NCBI GenBank assembly: GCA_017548545.1
Contig: JAFYZW010000114.1
Location: 1-64,000 of the forward strand
Source: Bacteroidales bacterium
GTDB lineage: Bacteria > Bacteroidota > Bacteroidia > Bacteroidales > UBA3663
Direction: 5' to 3'
Length of the DNA: 64,000 nt
The notes beneath the pieces were generated by a model, which had not been told where the DNA came from, ran no database searches, and saw nothing but the letters and a program-made list of their open reading frames with translations. The position numbers were made by a program, and so were the translations under genes. Below are positions 51,523-60,316 of this stretch, piece by piece. The first letter of the stretch is position 1. The number at the start of each line of letters is the position of its first letter.

Positions 51523-52026
51523 TTATTTCTTTGAAATAATCTCCGACATGATAATTGACAAGTCTTCATCGTCTAAAATCGTCCACTCAATGAATATTTC
51601 TTGCATCATTGCGGCCAATGTGTTATAAACGACTTCTGGAGAGCTCTCTGAATAATTGCAATCATATTGCCAAAAAACAATCTTATTAAATTGAATATCG
51701 AAACAATAATGATTGCCAAATCCATCTGGACAGAACGGAACCAAGTTCAATGGCATGGGGTTGTCACAATCATAGTGTTCAAATTGGTAACTGCTGTCTA
51801 AATTCTCAGGATCTCCATGTTTCGAAGGGACACCAAGTAAGACGTTACCCATCAAATTGATGCCATTATATTTCATGAGTAGCTCGACGTAGTCACCGGG
51901 CAAAGAAATATTCCATTTCTTCTCAAATTCAGCAATTTCTTTTTCAGATGCTGGTGGATTATATTTAATATACTTTTCTGGAACTTTTTCCAGAATATTA
52001 ATTATTTCTAACATTTTGTCATTCAT
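51523..52026 (-). CDS. SUKH (SMI1/KNR4) family immunity protein
   Basis: The 167-aa soluble product shows the SUKH-1 pattern: PPASEKEIAEFEKKWNISLPGDYVELLMKYNG (about 24-56), a central LGVPSKHGDPEN strand region, LVPFCPDGFGNHYCFDI (about 95-111) and KIVFWQYD. SUKH proteins neutralise nuclease toxins of polymorphic toxin systems. Four bases upstream ends the remnant of an HNH-type toxin gene (52030-52224), the expected cognate arrangement. The toxin is broken, so this is an orphan immunity gene. Confidence 0.88.
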   Translation of the reverse strand: MNDKMLEIINILEKVPEKYIKYNPPASEKEIAEFEKKWNISLPGDYVELLMKYNGINLMGNVLLGVPSKHGDPENLDSSYQFEHYDCDNPMPLNLVPFCPDGFGNHYCFDIQFNKIVFWQYDCNYSESSPEVVYNTLAAMMQEIFIEWTILDDEDLSIIMSEIISKK

Positions 52027-52029
52027 ACG

Positions 52030-52224
52030 TTATTTATTTAGAGGGAAAAACTCATTTTTCCAATACTCTCGTTTTTGTTTGTTAAAACTATTTCTATCTA
52101 TAGAAGAAGGCCGATTTAAAATAGGATGATTACTTTTATTATTCCCTTTCCCTCTATGGAGTTCTTTATGCATTTCTATAAAAGGACCTTCGGTTTTTTG
52201 TCCAACATGGTGTATTTCTACACC
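52030..52224 (-). pseudogene. 3' remnant of an HNH (LHH/GHH-like) nuclease toxin gene
   Basis: On the - strand 64 sense codons follow an in-frame TAG (52227-52225) and end in TAA at 52032-52030. The translation starts GVEIHHVGQKTEGPFIEMHK and continues ELHRGKGNNKSNHPILNRPS. The (E/L)-(I/L)-HH-VGQK...(M/L)HKELH...NHP pattern is that of the C-terminal toxin domains of the HNH/EndoVII superfamily (LHH/GHH families), whose paired His act in catalysis. No start codon or upstream carrier domain remains; the next 300 bp upstream are non-coding. It directly precedes the SUKH gene. Confidence 0.72.
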
Positions 52225-52294
52225 CTAGAATCCGCAGCATTGTTAAAAAATATTTTTTTTAGAATAACTTGGGCAACAAAAAGTTACCCAAGTG

Positions 52295-52325
52295 TTTGTC
52301 ATGTCAAAAATTTCACTTATCTTTG
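52295..52325 (+). promoter_or_regulatory. orphan promoter
   Basis: TTTG (52295-52298) and TATCTTTG (52318-52325) are 19 nt apart, but no gene follows on the + strand. The stretch 52326-52756 is A/T-rich and then holds G/C-rich inverted repeats (GCACCCTTTGGGGTGGGC; GAAGCTTCACC...GGTGGAGCTTTC), probably extragenic repeat sequence. Confidence 0.45.
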
Positions 52326-52756
52326 TGCTGCGAAAAATCAAACATAAGAAAACCTTTAACAAGACGTGGCAAAGATACAAATAAAAACTGAAAAAGTTAC
52401 ACCTTTTGGTGGAATTTTTATAATAAAGGATACTTTTGACCATTATTTTAGGCAAAATCGTTGATTTCTCATTCCTTTTCAGAGGCAAATTGCTTAGTAA
52501 AGCAGTAAAGTTAAGGATTTCGGCAGATATCTAAGCTCCTCAATATTTCATGCTAATACGGCTTTGCAAATTAGGTTGCGGATTTTTTGCATCGACATTG
52601 GCCAAGGACGCACCCTTTGGGGTGGGCAGCCCAAGCTCGGAAGCTTCACCTTTTTCGGTGGAGCTTTCGTTATTATTGCGCCATTCAAATAACATTTTAC
52701 AAAATTGCAGATTTTCTAAACTCACATTTTAATTATCCGTTTATTCCGATGATATA

Positions 52757-52800
52757 AAAACCGAAGGCGCGATACCATACGATGCCGCGCCTTCGGTTTT
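52757..52800 (-). terminator. terminator of the 242-aa beta-barrel gene
   Basis: AAAACCGAAGGCGCG pairs perfectly (15 bp) with CGCGCCTTCGGTTTT, followed by more T on the - strand. The right arm plus about 50 bp (CGCGCCTTCGGTTT...GAGAAAGGACTGA) recurs near 63498-63538. Confidence 0.8.
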
Positions 52801-52851
52801 AGAGGATAGAGAGAGAAAGGACTGACTTTATTTGATGATGCTTCCCTGACT

Positions 52852-53577
52852 TTATAGCTTGAACTTATAGCCCAAGGTGATGGAGAGGACGCGGTTGTGC
52901 ATGACCTCTGTGTCCTCCACATCATTCATGTTCGTTAGGCCGAAGTAATATCGGGCATCGAGGGTGATGTTCTTGTATTCGTATGAGATGCCGACAGGGA
53001 TGCCAAAGTCAACGCTCTTGCAGATGTCTGTGGAGGAGGCTTGCAATCCTCCAAATTGTGTTGAAGGCACCCCTGTTGATAAGTCGATCACATTATACAC
53101 GTCACTAGTCAAATCAGCTCCTACAGCAATTAAACCAATCAAATCCAACTTGTCATGCACATTGAAGCCCACCTGAACACCTGTTTTTAGGGCCAGCCCC
53201 TTATAGATATAGAAGTTTGCCAACAGTGGCATGTTGATATAATCAACTTTCACCTTGCCATTCATCTTTATGTACATTAATAAAGGCTGACCAATCTCAT
53301 TAACGTCCCTTTCAAGAATGGAGGCTTCATACTTTGCCCCTTGTTGGGAATACAAAGCGCCCAATGAAACACCAAGCCAGGGAGTAACGCCATATTCGGC
53401 CTCCACACCTCCGGTGAAACCGACCTTTGATTTGTAAGTAACATCCTCGTTGGTCGTGATATCCGACACATTGATACCGATCATCGGTTTGAGTGAGAAT
53501 TCGCCCACCTTGTTCTGGGCTGTTGCTGCCATTGTGCTGAGCGACATGGCAGCTAATAGGATTGAAAGTTTTTTCAT
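52852..53577 (-). CDS. outer-membrane beta-barrel protein (PorT/OMP_b-brl type)
   Basis: The product has 241 aa from the ATG at 53577, which gives a clean signal peptide (MKKLSILLAAMSLSTMAATA). The barrel pattern is clear: FSLKPMIGINVSDI, GFTGGVEAEYGVTPWLGVSLGALYSQQG, VKVDYINMPLLANFYIYKGLALKTGVQVGF, FGIPVGISYEYKNITLDARYYFGLTNM, LSITLGYKFKL. This layout (PLLANFYIYKGLALKTGVQ) is also seen in the paralogue at 28770. Function unknown. A strong terminator follows. Confidence 0.87.
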   Translation of the reverse strand: MKKLSILLAAMSLSTMAATAQNKVGEFSLKPMIGINVSDITTNEDVTYKSKVGFTGGVEAEYGVTPWLGVSLGALYSQQGAKYEASILERDVNEIGQPLLMYIKMNGKVKVDYINMPLLANFYIYKGLALKTGVQVGFNVHDKLDLIGLIAVGADLTSDVYNVIDLSTGVPSTQFGGLQASSTDICKSVDFGIPVGISYEYKNITLDARYYFGLTNMNDVEDTEVMHNRVLSITLGYKFKL

Positions 53578-53609
53578 TGAATTATTATTTATGAAGGTAT
53601 ATGATCTAT

Positions 53610-53721
53610 TCATAGTACAATTATATAGCCTTTATTATCGAATTTGAAATCTATTGTTTCAATTTGTTCTATCGGGTTACCCCATTCGTCTCCGCAATCA
53701 CCTAAGATAAACTCATCTAAG
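53610..53721 (-). pseudogene. coding-like tail in another frame after the 167-aa lipoprotein gene
   Basis: On the - strand, in a frame different from the preceding gene, about 37 codons read GLDEFILGDCGDEWGNPIEQ then IETIDFKFDNKGYIIVL and a TGA (53612-53610). There is no start codon, and a TGA stands just before it. It overlaps the end of the lipoprotein gene (stop at 53713). It could be the original C-terminus separated by a frameshift, or a remnant of another gene. Confidence 0.3.
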
Positions 53722-54216
53722 CCGTTTCAACTGCTCTATAAGTTTATCATCAGACACACGTAACTTTTTCCAATATGAAATTACAGCATCATAACCACCT
53801 ATTTTCTTTTTTTGATTAGCATTGAGTATATATAATCCACAACCGCCAACCCCACTTATTTCACCACGTTTAAATCTTTCTCTTTCGTCAACGAAAAAAT
53901 CTTTTTTGCTGCCTATAAATCTAACCTTTGCTCCTACAAAATTGTAATCACACGTGTCTAGTCTAAAAATATAATTCAAATAATTAGTTTCATATTCGTT
54001 AAGTTCCGATAAAGTATCTATTCCCATTTTGTCTAAGTTATTCAATAGCTCATAGGGAATATCCTTAAAGTTTTGAACTTGTCTATCTTTGTATTCCATA
54101 CTATCACGAGAATAGTTATTAACAGTTGAACAACTTGACATCAATAATGCCAACATAATTACACTAAGTCCAATTAATGGAATCAACGATAGAAGTAAAA
54201 GAAGGACGTGTTTCAT
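53713..54216 (-). CDS. lipoprotein of unknown function, 167 aa
   Basis: The N-terminus has a long hydrophobic signal with lipobox LMSSC (Cys29). The mature domain is small and charged, with a Cys-containing GGCGLYILNANQKKK motif and no recognised family. DNA is more A/T-rich than the flanking core genes, in line with the accessory character of this region. The reading frame may originally have continued (see the coding-like tail at 53610-53721). Confidence 0.65.
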   Translation of the reverse strand: MKHVLLLLLSLIPLIGLSVIMLALLMSSCSTVNNYSRDSMEYKDRQVQNFKDIPYELLNNLDKMGIDTLSELNEYETNYLNYIFRLDTCDYNFVGAKVRFIGSKKDFFVDERERFKRGEISGVGGCGLYILNANQKKKIGGYDAVISYWKKLRVSDDKLIEQLKRLR

Positions 54217-54384
54217 AATTGTAGTTTTAATTATTCAAGTTTCTCATATCGCTTTGCATTAGCTGCGGGAAACTTTCGAAAATCGAGTTCTGTCGGAAGT
54301 GAGGGGCAGGTCTGCCTTATCCTGTGCCTTCTATAATCTGGTGCGGGAATAGTCTGGTTATTTTAGGAAAGACATCCGCCAATG

Positions 54385-54903
54385 TTATCTGTTTGGATAG
54401 AGTTTGTGATGGTATTCTTTTGCGGCACTATAGACCTCCTGCATCTTGTCTTCCTTGATTCGCTTCAGTTGAATAGATCTTACAACGCCTGCAAATTCGA
54501 CTGTTATAACTAATATGTCACTCTTTACTTCGAAACGTCCGGTATCCGTATCAAATCTTGTAGGATCGTCCCACTGATAGTTTGTGGTCTGAGTGACCAC
54601 ATCGCCATTCACCGACCATTTGCCGGTATCCGAAAAATAATACTCCGAATTGTTAGTCTCCGTGTCGGTGACAATATCCACGGCTATAAACGAACCATCC
54701 TTCTTGTACCAATAATAGAAAATATCCTCTAAGTTTGGCTCAGTTTCCTGCAAGCTCGCATCCATATACACCGGTAACACTTCCGACACCCACGTACCCA
54801 CGATGGCTGGATCCTTGTCCTCATCGTCGTCCTTGCACGATACAAGCGACAAGCTTGAGAACACCACAAAAAGAGTAAAAATTACTTTAAAAAATGTCTT
54901 CAT
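54385..54903 (-). CDS. lipocalin-like lipoprotein, 172 aa
   Basis: The lipobox is SLVSC (Cys23). The mature protein begins with a run of Asp/Glu/Lys and then AIVGTWVSEVLPVY, typical of the first strand of lipocalin-like Bacteroidales lipoproteins. Further strands (KKDGSFIAVDIV, GKWSVNGDVVTQTTNY, GRFEVKSDILVITVEFAG) fit a small barrel. It starts 40 bp after the TPR/HTH regulator gene on the same strand and could be co-transcribed with it. Ligand unknown. Confidence 0.78.
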   Translation of the reverse strand: MKTFFKVIFTLFVVFSSLSLVSCKDDDEDKDPAIVGTWVSEVLPVYMDASLQETEPNLEDIFYYWYKKDGSFIAVDIVTDTETNNSEYYFSDTGKWSVNGDVVTQTTNYQWDDPTRFDTDTGRFEVKSDILVITVEFAGVVRSIQLKRIKEDKMQEVYSAAKEYHHKLYPNR

Positions 54904-54943
54904 AATGATTGATATTTTAAAAAAGATGGATAGGGGGACATCG

Positions 54944-56761
54944 TCACATCAAAGAGGCAACTTCCTCCTTATACGGCGACTCGGATTGAAGTATCGTCTT
55001 CCTTATGCGTTGTATTCGTTTCCTGATTGCAGGCGGATTATCATAATGCATGATGAGGCAAATGGCTACTGTAGAAAAGCCCGAAACCTTGAGCCGGTAT
55101 AGCTGCAGCTCCATTTCATTCAAGCCGATTTCCGCCGATTTAACCTTCTTCATTGCGTTGTCGAAGTTCGCATCGATTATGCTGTCAAGCTTTTTTTGTT
55201 GGGAGGGTTCAACAAAACCATCTATAAGCATTCGCACCTTTTTATAGATTTGCTTTTGCTCGTCTATTTTTCCCTGAACACGATAGAAACTCTCGCACAG
55301 GTCGTTCAGTTCGATAAATCTTTTGGCATAGAGTTGCCTGACCTGTTCAAGATGTTTTCTCTCCCTGTCCTCCTGTTCTGCCGAGATGAGGTCAATTCGA
55401 TGCTCGAACTCGGCATACGCATGCTTGATGTCTGTATCTGTACGTCTGATGTTATTATCCAGTTCCGAAGATGTCTCTTCCACTTTATTCTGCAGTGCTG
55501 AGATCTTTTCCTTCTGCTCCATTAGCACCTGTTCCAGAATGGATGCTTTCTCAACATAGGAATTGATTGTTTGTTGTTGCTCCTTCCTGCTGCTATAAAA
55601 ATATCGAAAGGCAGCCATCAACAATAAAACAACGATGCATGCCACAAGACCAGATATGTACCGATATTGGGAATATTGATATTCGGCAAGTTCCTTCTGC
55701 TGCTTCTCGAAATCGCGCTGATAATCGGAAACTGATTTGGAAAAGATGGATGTTATAACTTCATTCTGCGCATCTATTCTTTTGCTTTTATATGCGAGTG
55801 CAGAATCCAGATTACCTTTCATTTCTGAAATCGAACTGAGTTTCTCATAATAGAAAACAGTTTGTTCGGGTGCTATAATGGCATCTTTTGCTCGCTGCAT
55901 ATAAACATCTGCGCTGTCGGACATCCCCTTTACTTGAAATAGGCAAGCTTTATTCATAAGGTCAACAGATTGACGAATGGGCTTGTTGAATAAGCCAAAT
56001 AGACTATCAGCCAAATGATATCGTTCAGAAGTCATGCATAGTTCAATATATGATGTGAGGCATGACTGTACAATTGGATCAGCTGCCGTAAGGGAATTAA
56101 TCACCTGACGAAACCAATATTCTGCAGAATCATGAACCAATCGAACTGAATACGTTTTCGCCATTTCAGCTTTAGCAAGTAAAGCTTCACGTAAATCGCC
56201 AGATTTCCGAGCATATTCCAAATTTTTACGAGCATACATTATAGCATCTTTGCTGTAGGTATCGTAACTAAGGGTGAAAAGATTACCATAAATACGAGTT
56301 AGATAATAGTCTTCATTTATATCTAATGCCAGGCTCTCGGCTTGGCGATAAGCCACAAAGGCAGCGCCATAATCTCTGGCATTACGGAAGATGGCGGCAT
56401 GATAGAAATGTGCCAGCATCTTCTCCCGTTTGCTGCCATGCTCATCATAGTAACGCACGGCGAGGAGGATGAGACTGTCGCTGGTGTCATCGATGTAGTT
56501 CTTGTCATTCGTCTGCGTCTTGAGTAGGGCATAGCGCGCCATCTGACGCTCGCCTTCGATGCTCACAGCGCCAGCGTCCAGAAGGCTATCGAGGCGAACA
56601 AGTTCGATGAGGGCAGAATCGGGACGCGGCACGACCACCTGCTCAATGCGGTCGAGCGAAGAGCTGACCTCAGAATTCCCGTGCTTGCAAGACACAAACA
56701 ACTGTCCTACGATTAGCGGAAGGATGACAGCAAAGAGATATTTCAATGTGTTGTTACTCAT
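54944..56761 (-). CDS. TPR / membrane / coiled-coil / HTH regulator, copy 2 of LRR-TPR pair
   Basis: The product has 605 aa: a lipoprotein-type signal (FVSC, Cys25), helical TPR-like repeats over about 30-350 (MLAHFYHAAIFRNARDYGAA, LADSLFGLFNK), one membrane helix at about 366-385 (GLVACIVVLLLMAAFRYF), a coiled coil (about 388-470) and a C-terminal LuxR-like helix-turn-helix (about 551-594, MELQLYRLKVSGFSTVAICL). The topology suggests a periplasmic TPR sensor with a cytosolic DNA-binding end, a one-component transmembrane regulator. It follows a secreted LRR gene by 76 bp; the same pair occurs again at 58592-61670. The role is inferred; the HTH is degenerate. Confidence 0.82.
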   Translation of the reverse strand: MSNNTLKYLFAVILPLIVGQLFVSCKHGNSEVSSSLDRIEQVVVPRPDSALIELVRLDSLLDAGAVSIEGERQMARYALLKTQTNDKNYIDDTSDSLILLAVRYYDEHGSKREKMLAHFYHAAIFRNARDYGAAFVAYRQAESLALDINEDYYLTRIYGNLFTLSYDTYSKDAIMYARKNLEYARKSGDLREALLAKAEMAKTYSVRLVHDSAEYWFRQVINSLTAADPIVQSCLTSYIELCMTSERYHLADSLFGLFNKPIRQSVDLMNKACLFQVKGMSDSADVYMQRAKDAIIAPEQTVFYYEKLSSISEMKGNLDSALAYKSKRIDAQNEVITSIFSKSVSDYQRDFEKQQKELAEYQYSQYRYISGLVACIVVLLLMAAFRYFYSSRKEQQQTINSYVEKASILEQVLMEQKEKISALQNKVEETSSELDNNIRRTDTDIKHAYAEFEHRIDLISAEQEDRERKHLEQVRQLYAKRFIELNDLCESFYRVQGKIDEQKQIYKKVRMLIDGFVEPSQQKKLDSIIDANFDNAMKKVKSAEIGLNEMELQLYRLKVSGFSTVAICLIMHYDNPPAIRKRIQRIRKTILQSESPYKEEVASLM

Positions 56762-57060
56762 ATTTATAAAACGAACAAATCGGTCGTTTATTGTATGCCT
56801 TTGTGTTCAGCGGATGGAGCGAGAAAGAATTCTCCCCTCATTTCACCATAATCTTCACACTCTTATCGCCTATCCTGACGATGGCGGTTGTACCAGATGG
56901 CAAGTGGTTGACAATGCTGGCCGCGTCATTTTGATCAGTAGCTGAGCCAATAAACTTCCCATCAATGGAATAGATGTTGATGCGGTCGGATGGCGATGAG
57001 TATTCGAGCGTTTCGATAGATTCATCATTCAAGGGAACGATGTCCTTGAAGTTCTTCCAA
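56513..57060 (-). repeat. junction repeat, copy 1
   Basis: The LRR 3' end, the intergenic 76 bp and the TPR gene 5' end are nearly identical to 60068-60615 (over 90 percent around the junction), while both genes diverge outside this block. Confidence 0.8.
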
Positions 57061-58253
57061 GGCACAGCCGCTTTGTAGGCATCGACTGAACCTGCGGGCA
57101 CATGAAGTGTCGCATAATCGTTAGGGCTACGGTTGAAAGCATCACTATGTGTCGAAGGAACATTTTCGGCATAGCAATAGACATCTAGAAGCGTCAAGCA
57201 TAATCCGAATGCCCCTTCTCCAATTGATGTCACGCCACCGGGGATGGTTATGGAGGTCAGGTTGTAACAGAAAAGGAAAGTGTTAGGTTCAATCGTCGTC
57301 AAGCTGTCGGGGATATTGACGGAGGTTAGGCCGAGACAGAAGTTGAAAGCAGATTCTCCTATCGTGGTCACACTGTTGGGAATGGTGATGGAGGTTAGGC
57401 TGGCACATTCATTAAAAGCATAACTTCCAATTGATTTCACGCAGTTGCCAAGGTCGATAGAGGTTATCCTACAGCGTGAGAAAGCACGATCTCCAATCTT
57501 CTCCACATTATTGGGCATCGTGATGGAGGTCAGGCTGGTACACTCTTCGAAAACGGAGACACCAATTGAAGTCACGCTATTGCCAAGGTCAATAGATTCC
57601 AGGCTTTGACAATGGAAGAAAGCACGATCTCCAATCTCCTCCAAGCTATTGGGAATGGTAATGGACGTCAGGCTGGTACACTCTTCGAAAACGGAGACAC
57701 CAATTGAAATCAGGCTGTTGCCAAGGTCAATAGATGCCAGGCTTTGACAATGGAAGAAAGCTTGACCTCCAATCTTCTCCACATTATTGGGCATCGTGAT
57801 GGTGGTCAGGCTGGTACACTCTTCGAAAACGGAGACACCAATTGAAGTCACGCTATTTGGAATGGCAATCGATGTCAAACTGCCGCAATTGTAGAATGCA
57901 CCGTATTCTATCGATGTCACACTGTTGGGGATGGTGACCGAGGTCAGGTTGGGACAATACCAGAAAGAACCCTGTCTAATTAAACTCACGCTATTAGGGA
58001 TGGTGACCGAAGTCAGTTCGATACTGCTCTTGAAAGCCCACTCTGCTATGGATGTTACGCTGTAGTCAACTCCATCATAATTCACTGTGGCTGGAATATC
58101 CACACTTCCGGAATACATGTTGGGGTTGAACGTTACTTCGGCTTCCTTGATATCTTCCATCAAATTATAATAGATGCCATCGATTTCAACAGCATCGGCA
58201 AATGCTACCATAGGTAACAAAACTGTCAGAAGGGGAAGGATGTACTTTTTCAT
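56838..58253 (-). CDS. secreted BspA-type LRR protein, copy 2 of LRR-TPR pair
   Basis: The product has 471 aa with a signal peptide (to about Ala19). A short N-terminal beta domain (VEIDGIYYNLMEDIKEAEVT) is followed by about 13 BspA/LRR_5 repeats of 23 residues (for example SLTSITIPNSVTTIGESAFN; about 70-375), a closing segment and a C-terminal sorting-like tail (about 430-471, INIYSIDGKFIGSA...VRIGDKSVKIMVK). Three copies of a 138-bp unit inside the LRR region show recent expansion. BspA-type LRRs bind host or bacterial surfaces. It is co-transcribed with the TPR/HTH regulator. Confidence 0.9.
   Translation of the reverse strand: MKKYILPLLTVLLPMVAFADAVEIDGIYYNLMEDIKEAEVTFNPNMYSGSVDIPATVNYDGVDYSVTSIAEWAFKSSIELTSVTIPNSVSLIRQGSFWYCPNLTSVTIPNSVTSIEYGAFYNCGSLTSIAIPNSVTSIGVSVFEECTSLTTITMPNNVEKIGGQAFFHCQSLASIDLGNSLISIGVSVFEECTSLTSITIPNSLEEIGDRAFFHCQSLESIDLGNSVTSIGVSVFEECTSLTSITMPNNVEKIGDRAFSRCRITSIDLGNCVKSIGSYAFNECASLTSITIPNSVTTIGESAFNFCLGLTSVNIPDSLTTIEPNTFLFCYNLTSITIPGGVTSIGEGAFGLCLTLLDVYCYAENVPSTHSDAFNRSPNDYATLHVPAGSVDAYKAAVPWKNFKDIVPLNDESIETLEYSSPSDRINIYSIDGKFIGSATDQNDAASIVNHLPSGTTAIVRIGDKSVKIMVK
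57531..57944 (-). repeat. 138-bp tandem repeat inside the LRR gene
   Basis: Near-identical units begin at 57531, 57669 and 57807 (CAGGCTGGTACACTCTTCGA on the + strand). Each encodes 46 residues, that is two LRRs, so copy number can change in frame. The third copy diverges toward its end. Confidence 0.85.
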
Positions 58254-58275
58254 AATAGAATTTTTTATTTCGCTG

Positions 58276-58306
58276 CAAATATATGTATTATTTTTGTTTC
58301 TTCAAT
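58276..58306 (-). promoter_or_regulatory. promoter of the LRR-TPR pair, copy 2
   Basis: On the - strand ATTG (58306-58303) and TATATTTG (58283-58276) are 19 nt apart; the ATG is at 58253. Further upstream (58444-58451) is another -7-like TAACTTTG, in a block with GGGGACATTTTAAAAAAAT (58473-58491) that is also found upstream of the other LRR gene (61794-61812). The rest of the 58254-58591 gap shows no gene. Confidence 0.5.
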
Positions 58307-58591
58307 CTTATTGGCCTGTTTTTTTCACTATTTTCGCGTCATAAGTGCAAATCGTCTTCGCGAAATCGATTTCCAAATTTGTTGAAGAGAAAGGGCTGAC
58401 GTTTTAAGTGAATTGGTTATCACTTTAATTTATTTTTCGAGTGCAAAGTTACAAATAATTTTTTAAATAACAGGGGACATTTTAAAAAAATGAGTTTACT
58501 GATTCATTTTCATAAGCCGTTGAAAAACAAACAAAAAAGATACGAGCAAATTATAAATTTTCAACGGACGAAAAATGAGGTGGGGACATTG

Positions 58592-60316
58592 CTACATAAG
58601 TGAGGCAAGTTCTGTAGCGAAAGGAGATTTTGATTCAAGTATCTTCTTTCTCAAGCGTTGCTGACGCTTCTGCAAAGCGTCTTGTGATTCGATATGCATA
58701 AGCATTCGAATGGTTCGAGCGGAAAGACCAGCCACCTTGTACTTGTAGAGTTGAAGTTCCTTGTCGGAAAGTTCAAACTCTGGAGACTTGACTTTCTCCA
58801 TTGCATGGTCGAAGTTCTCATCGATGAGATGATCCAGTTCTTCCTGTTGGGTTGCCTGGGCAAAGGCATTTATGCGGTCACATACATCTTTATATATCTC
58901 TCGTTGAATGCCTTGTTCGTTTTGGAACTGGTAGTATTTTTTATAAAGGGACTCCAGTTCGTGGAAACTTTTCGCAAAGAGAGTTTTTATCTGATTTCTA
59001 TACGTTTCCTCTTTGGCAAGTCGCTCGGAATCCATAGCTTCTGCTTTGTGCTGCAAAGTGGCAATGGCATCGGTATTCTCAAGAAGGGTTCGCTGCATAT
59101 CGGACACGTTTTCCATATAGGTCTCAATGATGCGCTGCCTTTCCTTCTTCTTTTTTATTGTGTATGCTATTCCACCACCAATCAGTAATAAAGATAATGC
59201 AGAGGCAAGAATTGTGCGACGCTTGTATTCGGCATATCGATATTCGGCAAGTTCCTTCTGCTGGAGTTCGTAGTTGCTCTGAATATTTGAAACGGAGGCC
59301 GTTAAAAGGTTACGCACAATGGAATCTTGTAAAGCTGCTCGATGAAATAATGTTTGGCTCGCTTCATAATACTCCTCTCTATTATTCTGCAATGTGGCAA
59401 TGGTTGCGAGTTCGAAAACTTTATCTGTAGCTGTCGAATTGAGTCTTGCTGCAAACTGCATCATGCTGTCGGCCTCATTTTGTTGACCCTTCATTTCGCA
59501 GACGATAGCTCGACTCATATAATCAACAGGGTATCTCGGGTTATGCTGCAAGTGAATCAATGAGTCAGCCCTCTGATACTGATGTTGAGATACACATTGA
59601 TAAATATAATAAGGGAGAACTTCCTGCCTGAGTACTGCGTTAGTATCGGAATGCAAGAGATAGTCGAAAATGCTCTCTGCCTCTGGATACCGTTTCTGAT
59701 AATTCAAGGCTATACCCTTCAGCATCAATGCCCAATTTATTCGTGCTGTATCTCCAGTGGCTTGATGACACTGGTATGATAAATCAGCATAATATAAACT
59801 CTCTCCACTATACAACTCGCGGCAGATACAAGAGACATTGCCGTAAGATAATCCAGCGTAGGTGTTATCACCATAGTCGGTAGCCAACTTAGCTGCAAGG
59901 AGGAAGGAAGAATAGGCCTGGCTGAAGTTTGCGGCATTGCGGAAGATGGCGCCATGATAATAGTGCGATAGCATTTGTTCCCGCTTGCTTCCATGCTCAT
60001 CATAGTAGCGGACAGCGCGAAGGATGAGGCTGTCGTTGGTGTCGTCAATCCAGTTTTTATCATGCGTCTGCGTCTTGAGCAGAGCATAACGCGCCATCTG
60101 ACGCTCGCCTTCGATGCTCACAGCGCCAGCGTCCAGAAGGCTATCGAGGCGAACAAGTTCGATGAGGGCAGAATCGGGACGCGGCACGACCACCTGCTCG
60201 ATGCGGTCGAGCAAAGCGCCGACCTCAGGATTCCCGTGCTTGCAGGCCACAAACAACTGTCCTAAGATCAGAGGAAGGAATACAGTAAATAGATGTTTCA
60301 ATGTGTTGTTACTCAT
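58592..60316 (-). CDS. TPR / membrane / coiled-coil / HTH regulator, copy 1 of LRR-TPR pair
   Basis: The product has 574 aa with the same plan as the 605-aa paralogue: lipobox FVAC (Cys25), TPR-like helices (about 30-350, LNYQKRYPEAESIFDYLLHS), a membrane helix (about 368-388, LASALSLLLIGGGIAYTI), a coiled coil and a C-terminal LuxR-like HTH (about 512-560, KELQLYKYKVAGLSARTIRM). The first 100 residues are nearly identical to the paralogue, while the sensor and coiled-coil parts are strongly diverged, as expected for different ligands. It follows its LRR gene by 76 bp. Confidence 0.82.
   Translation of the reverse strand: MSNNTLKHLFTVFLPLILGQLFVACKHGNPEVGALLDRIEQVVVPRPDSALIELVRLDSLLDAGAVSIEGERQMARYALLKTQTHDKNWIDDTNDSLILRAVRYYDEHGSKREQMLSHYYHGAIFRNAANFSQAYSSFLLAAKLATDYGDNTYAGLSYGNVSCICRELYSGESLYYADLSYQCHQATGDTARINWALMLKGIALNYQKRYPEAESIFDYLLHSDTNAVLRQEVLPYYIYQCVSQHQYQRADSLIHLQHNPRYPVDYMSRAIVCEMKGQQNEADSMMQFAARLNSTATDKVFELATIATLQNNREEYYEASQTLFHRAALQDSIVRNLLTASVSNIQSNYELQQKELAEYRYAEYKRRTILASALSLLLIGGGIAYTIKKKKERQRIIETYMENVSDMQRTLLENTDAIATLQHKAEAMDSERLAKEETYRNQIKTLFAKSFHELESLYKKYYQFQNEQGIQREIYKDVCDRINAFAQATQQEELDHLIDENFDHAMEKVKSPEFELSDKELQLYKYKVAGLSARTIRMLMHIESQDALQKRQQRLRKKILESKSPFATELASLM

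Noticed and set aside
52540-52732. Two overlapping ORFs of about 60 codons on opposite strands
   Set aside because: They run through G/C-rich inverted repeats in a non-coding stretch, with no start signals; more likely an extragenic repeat.
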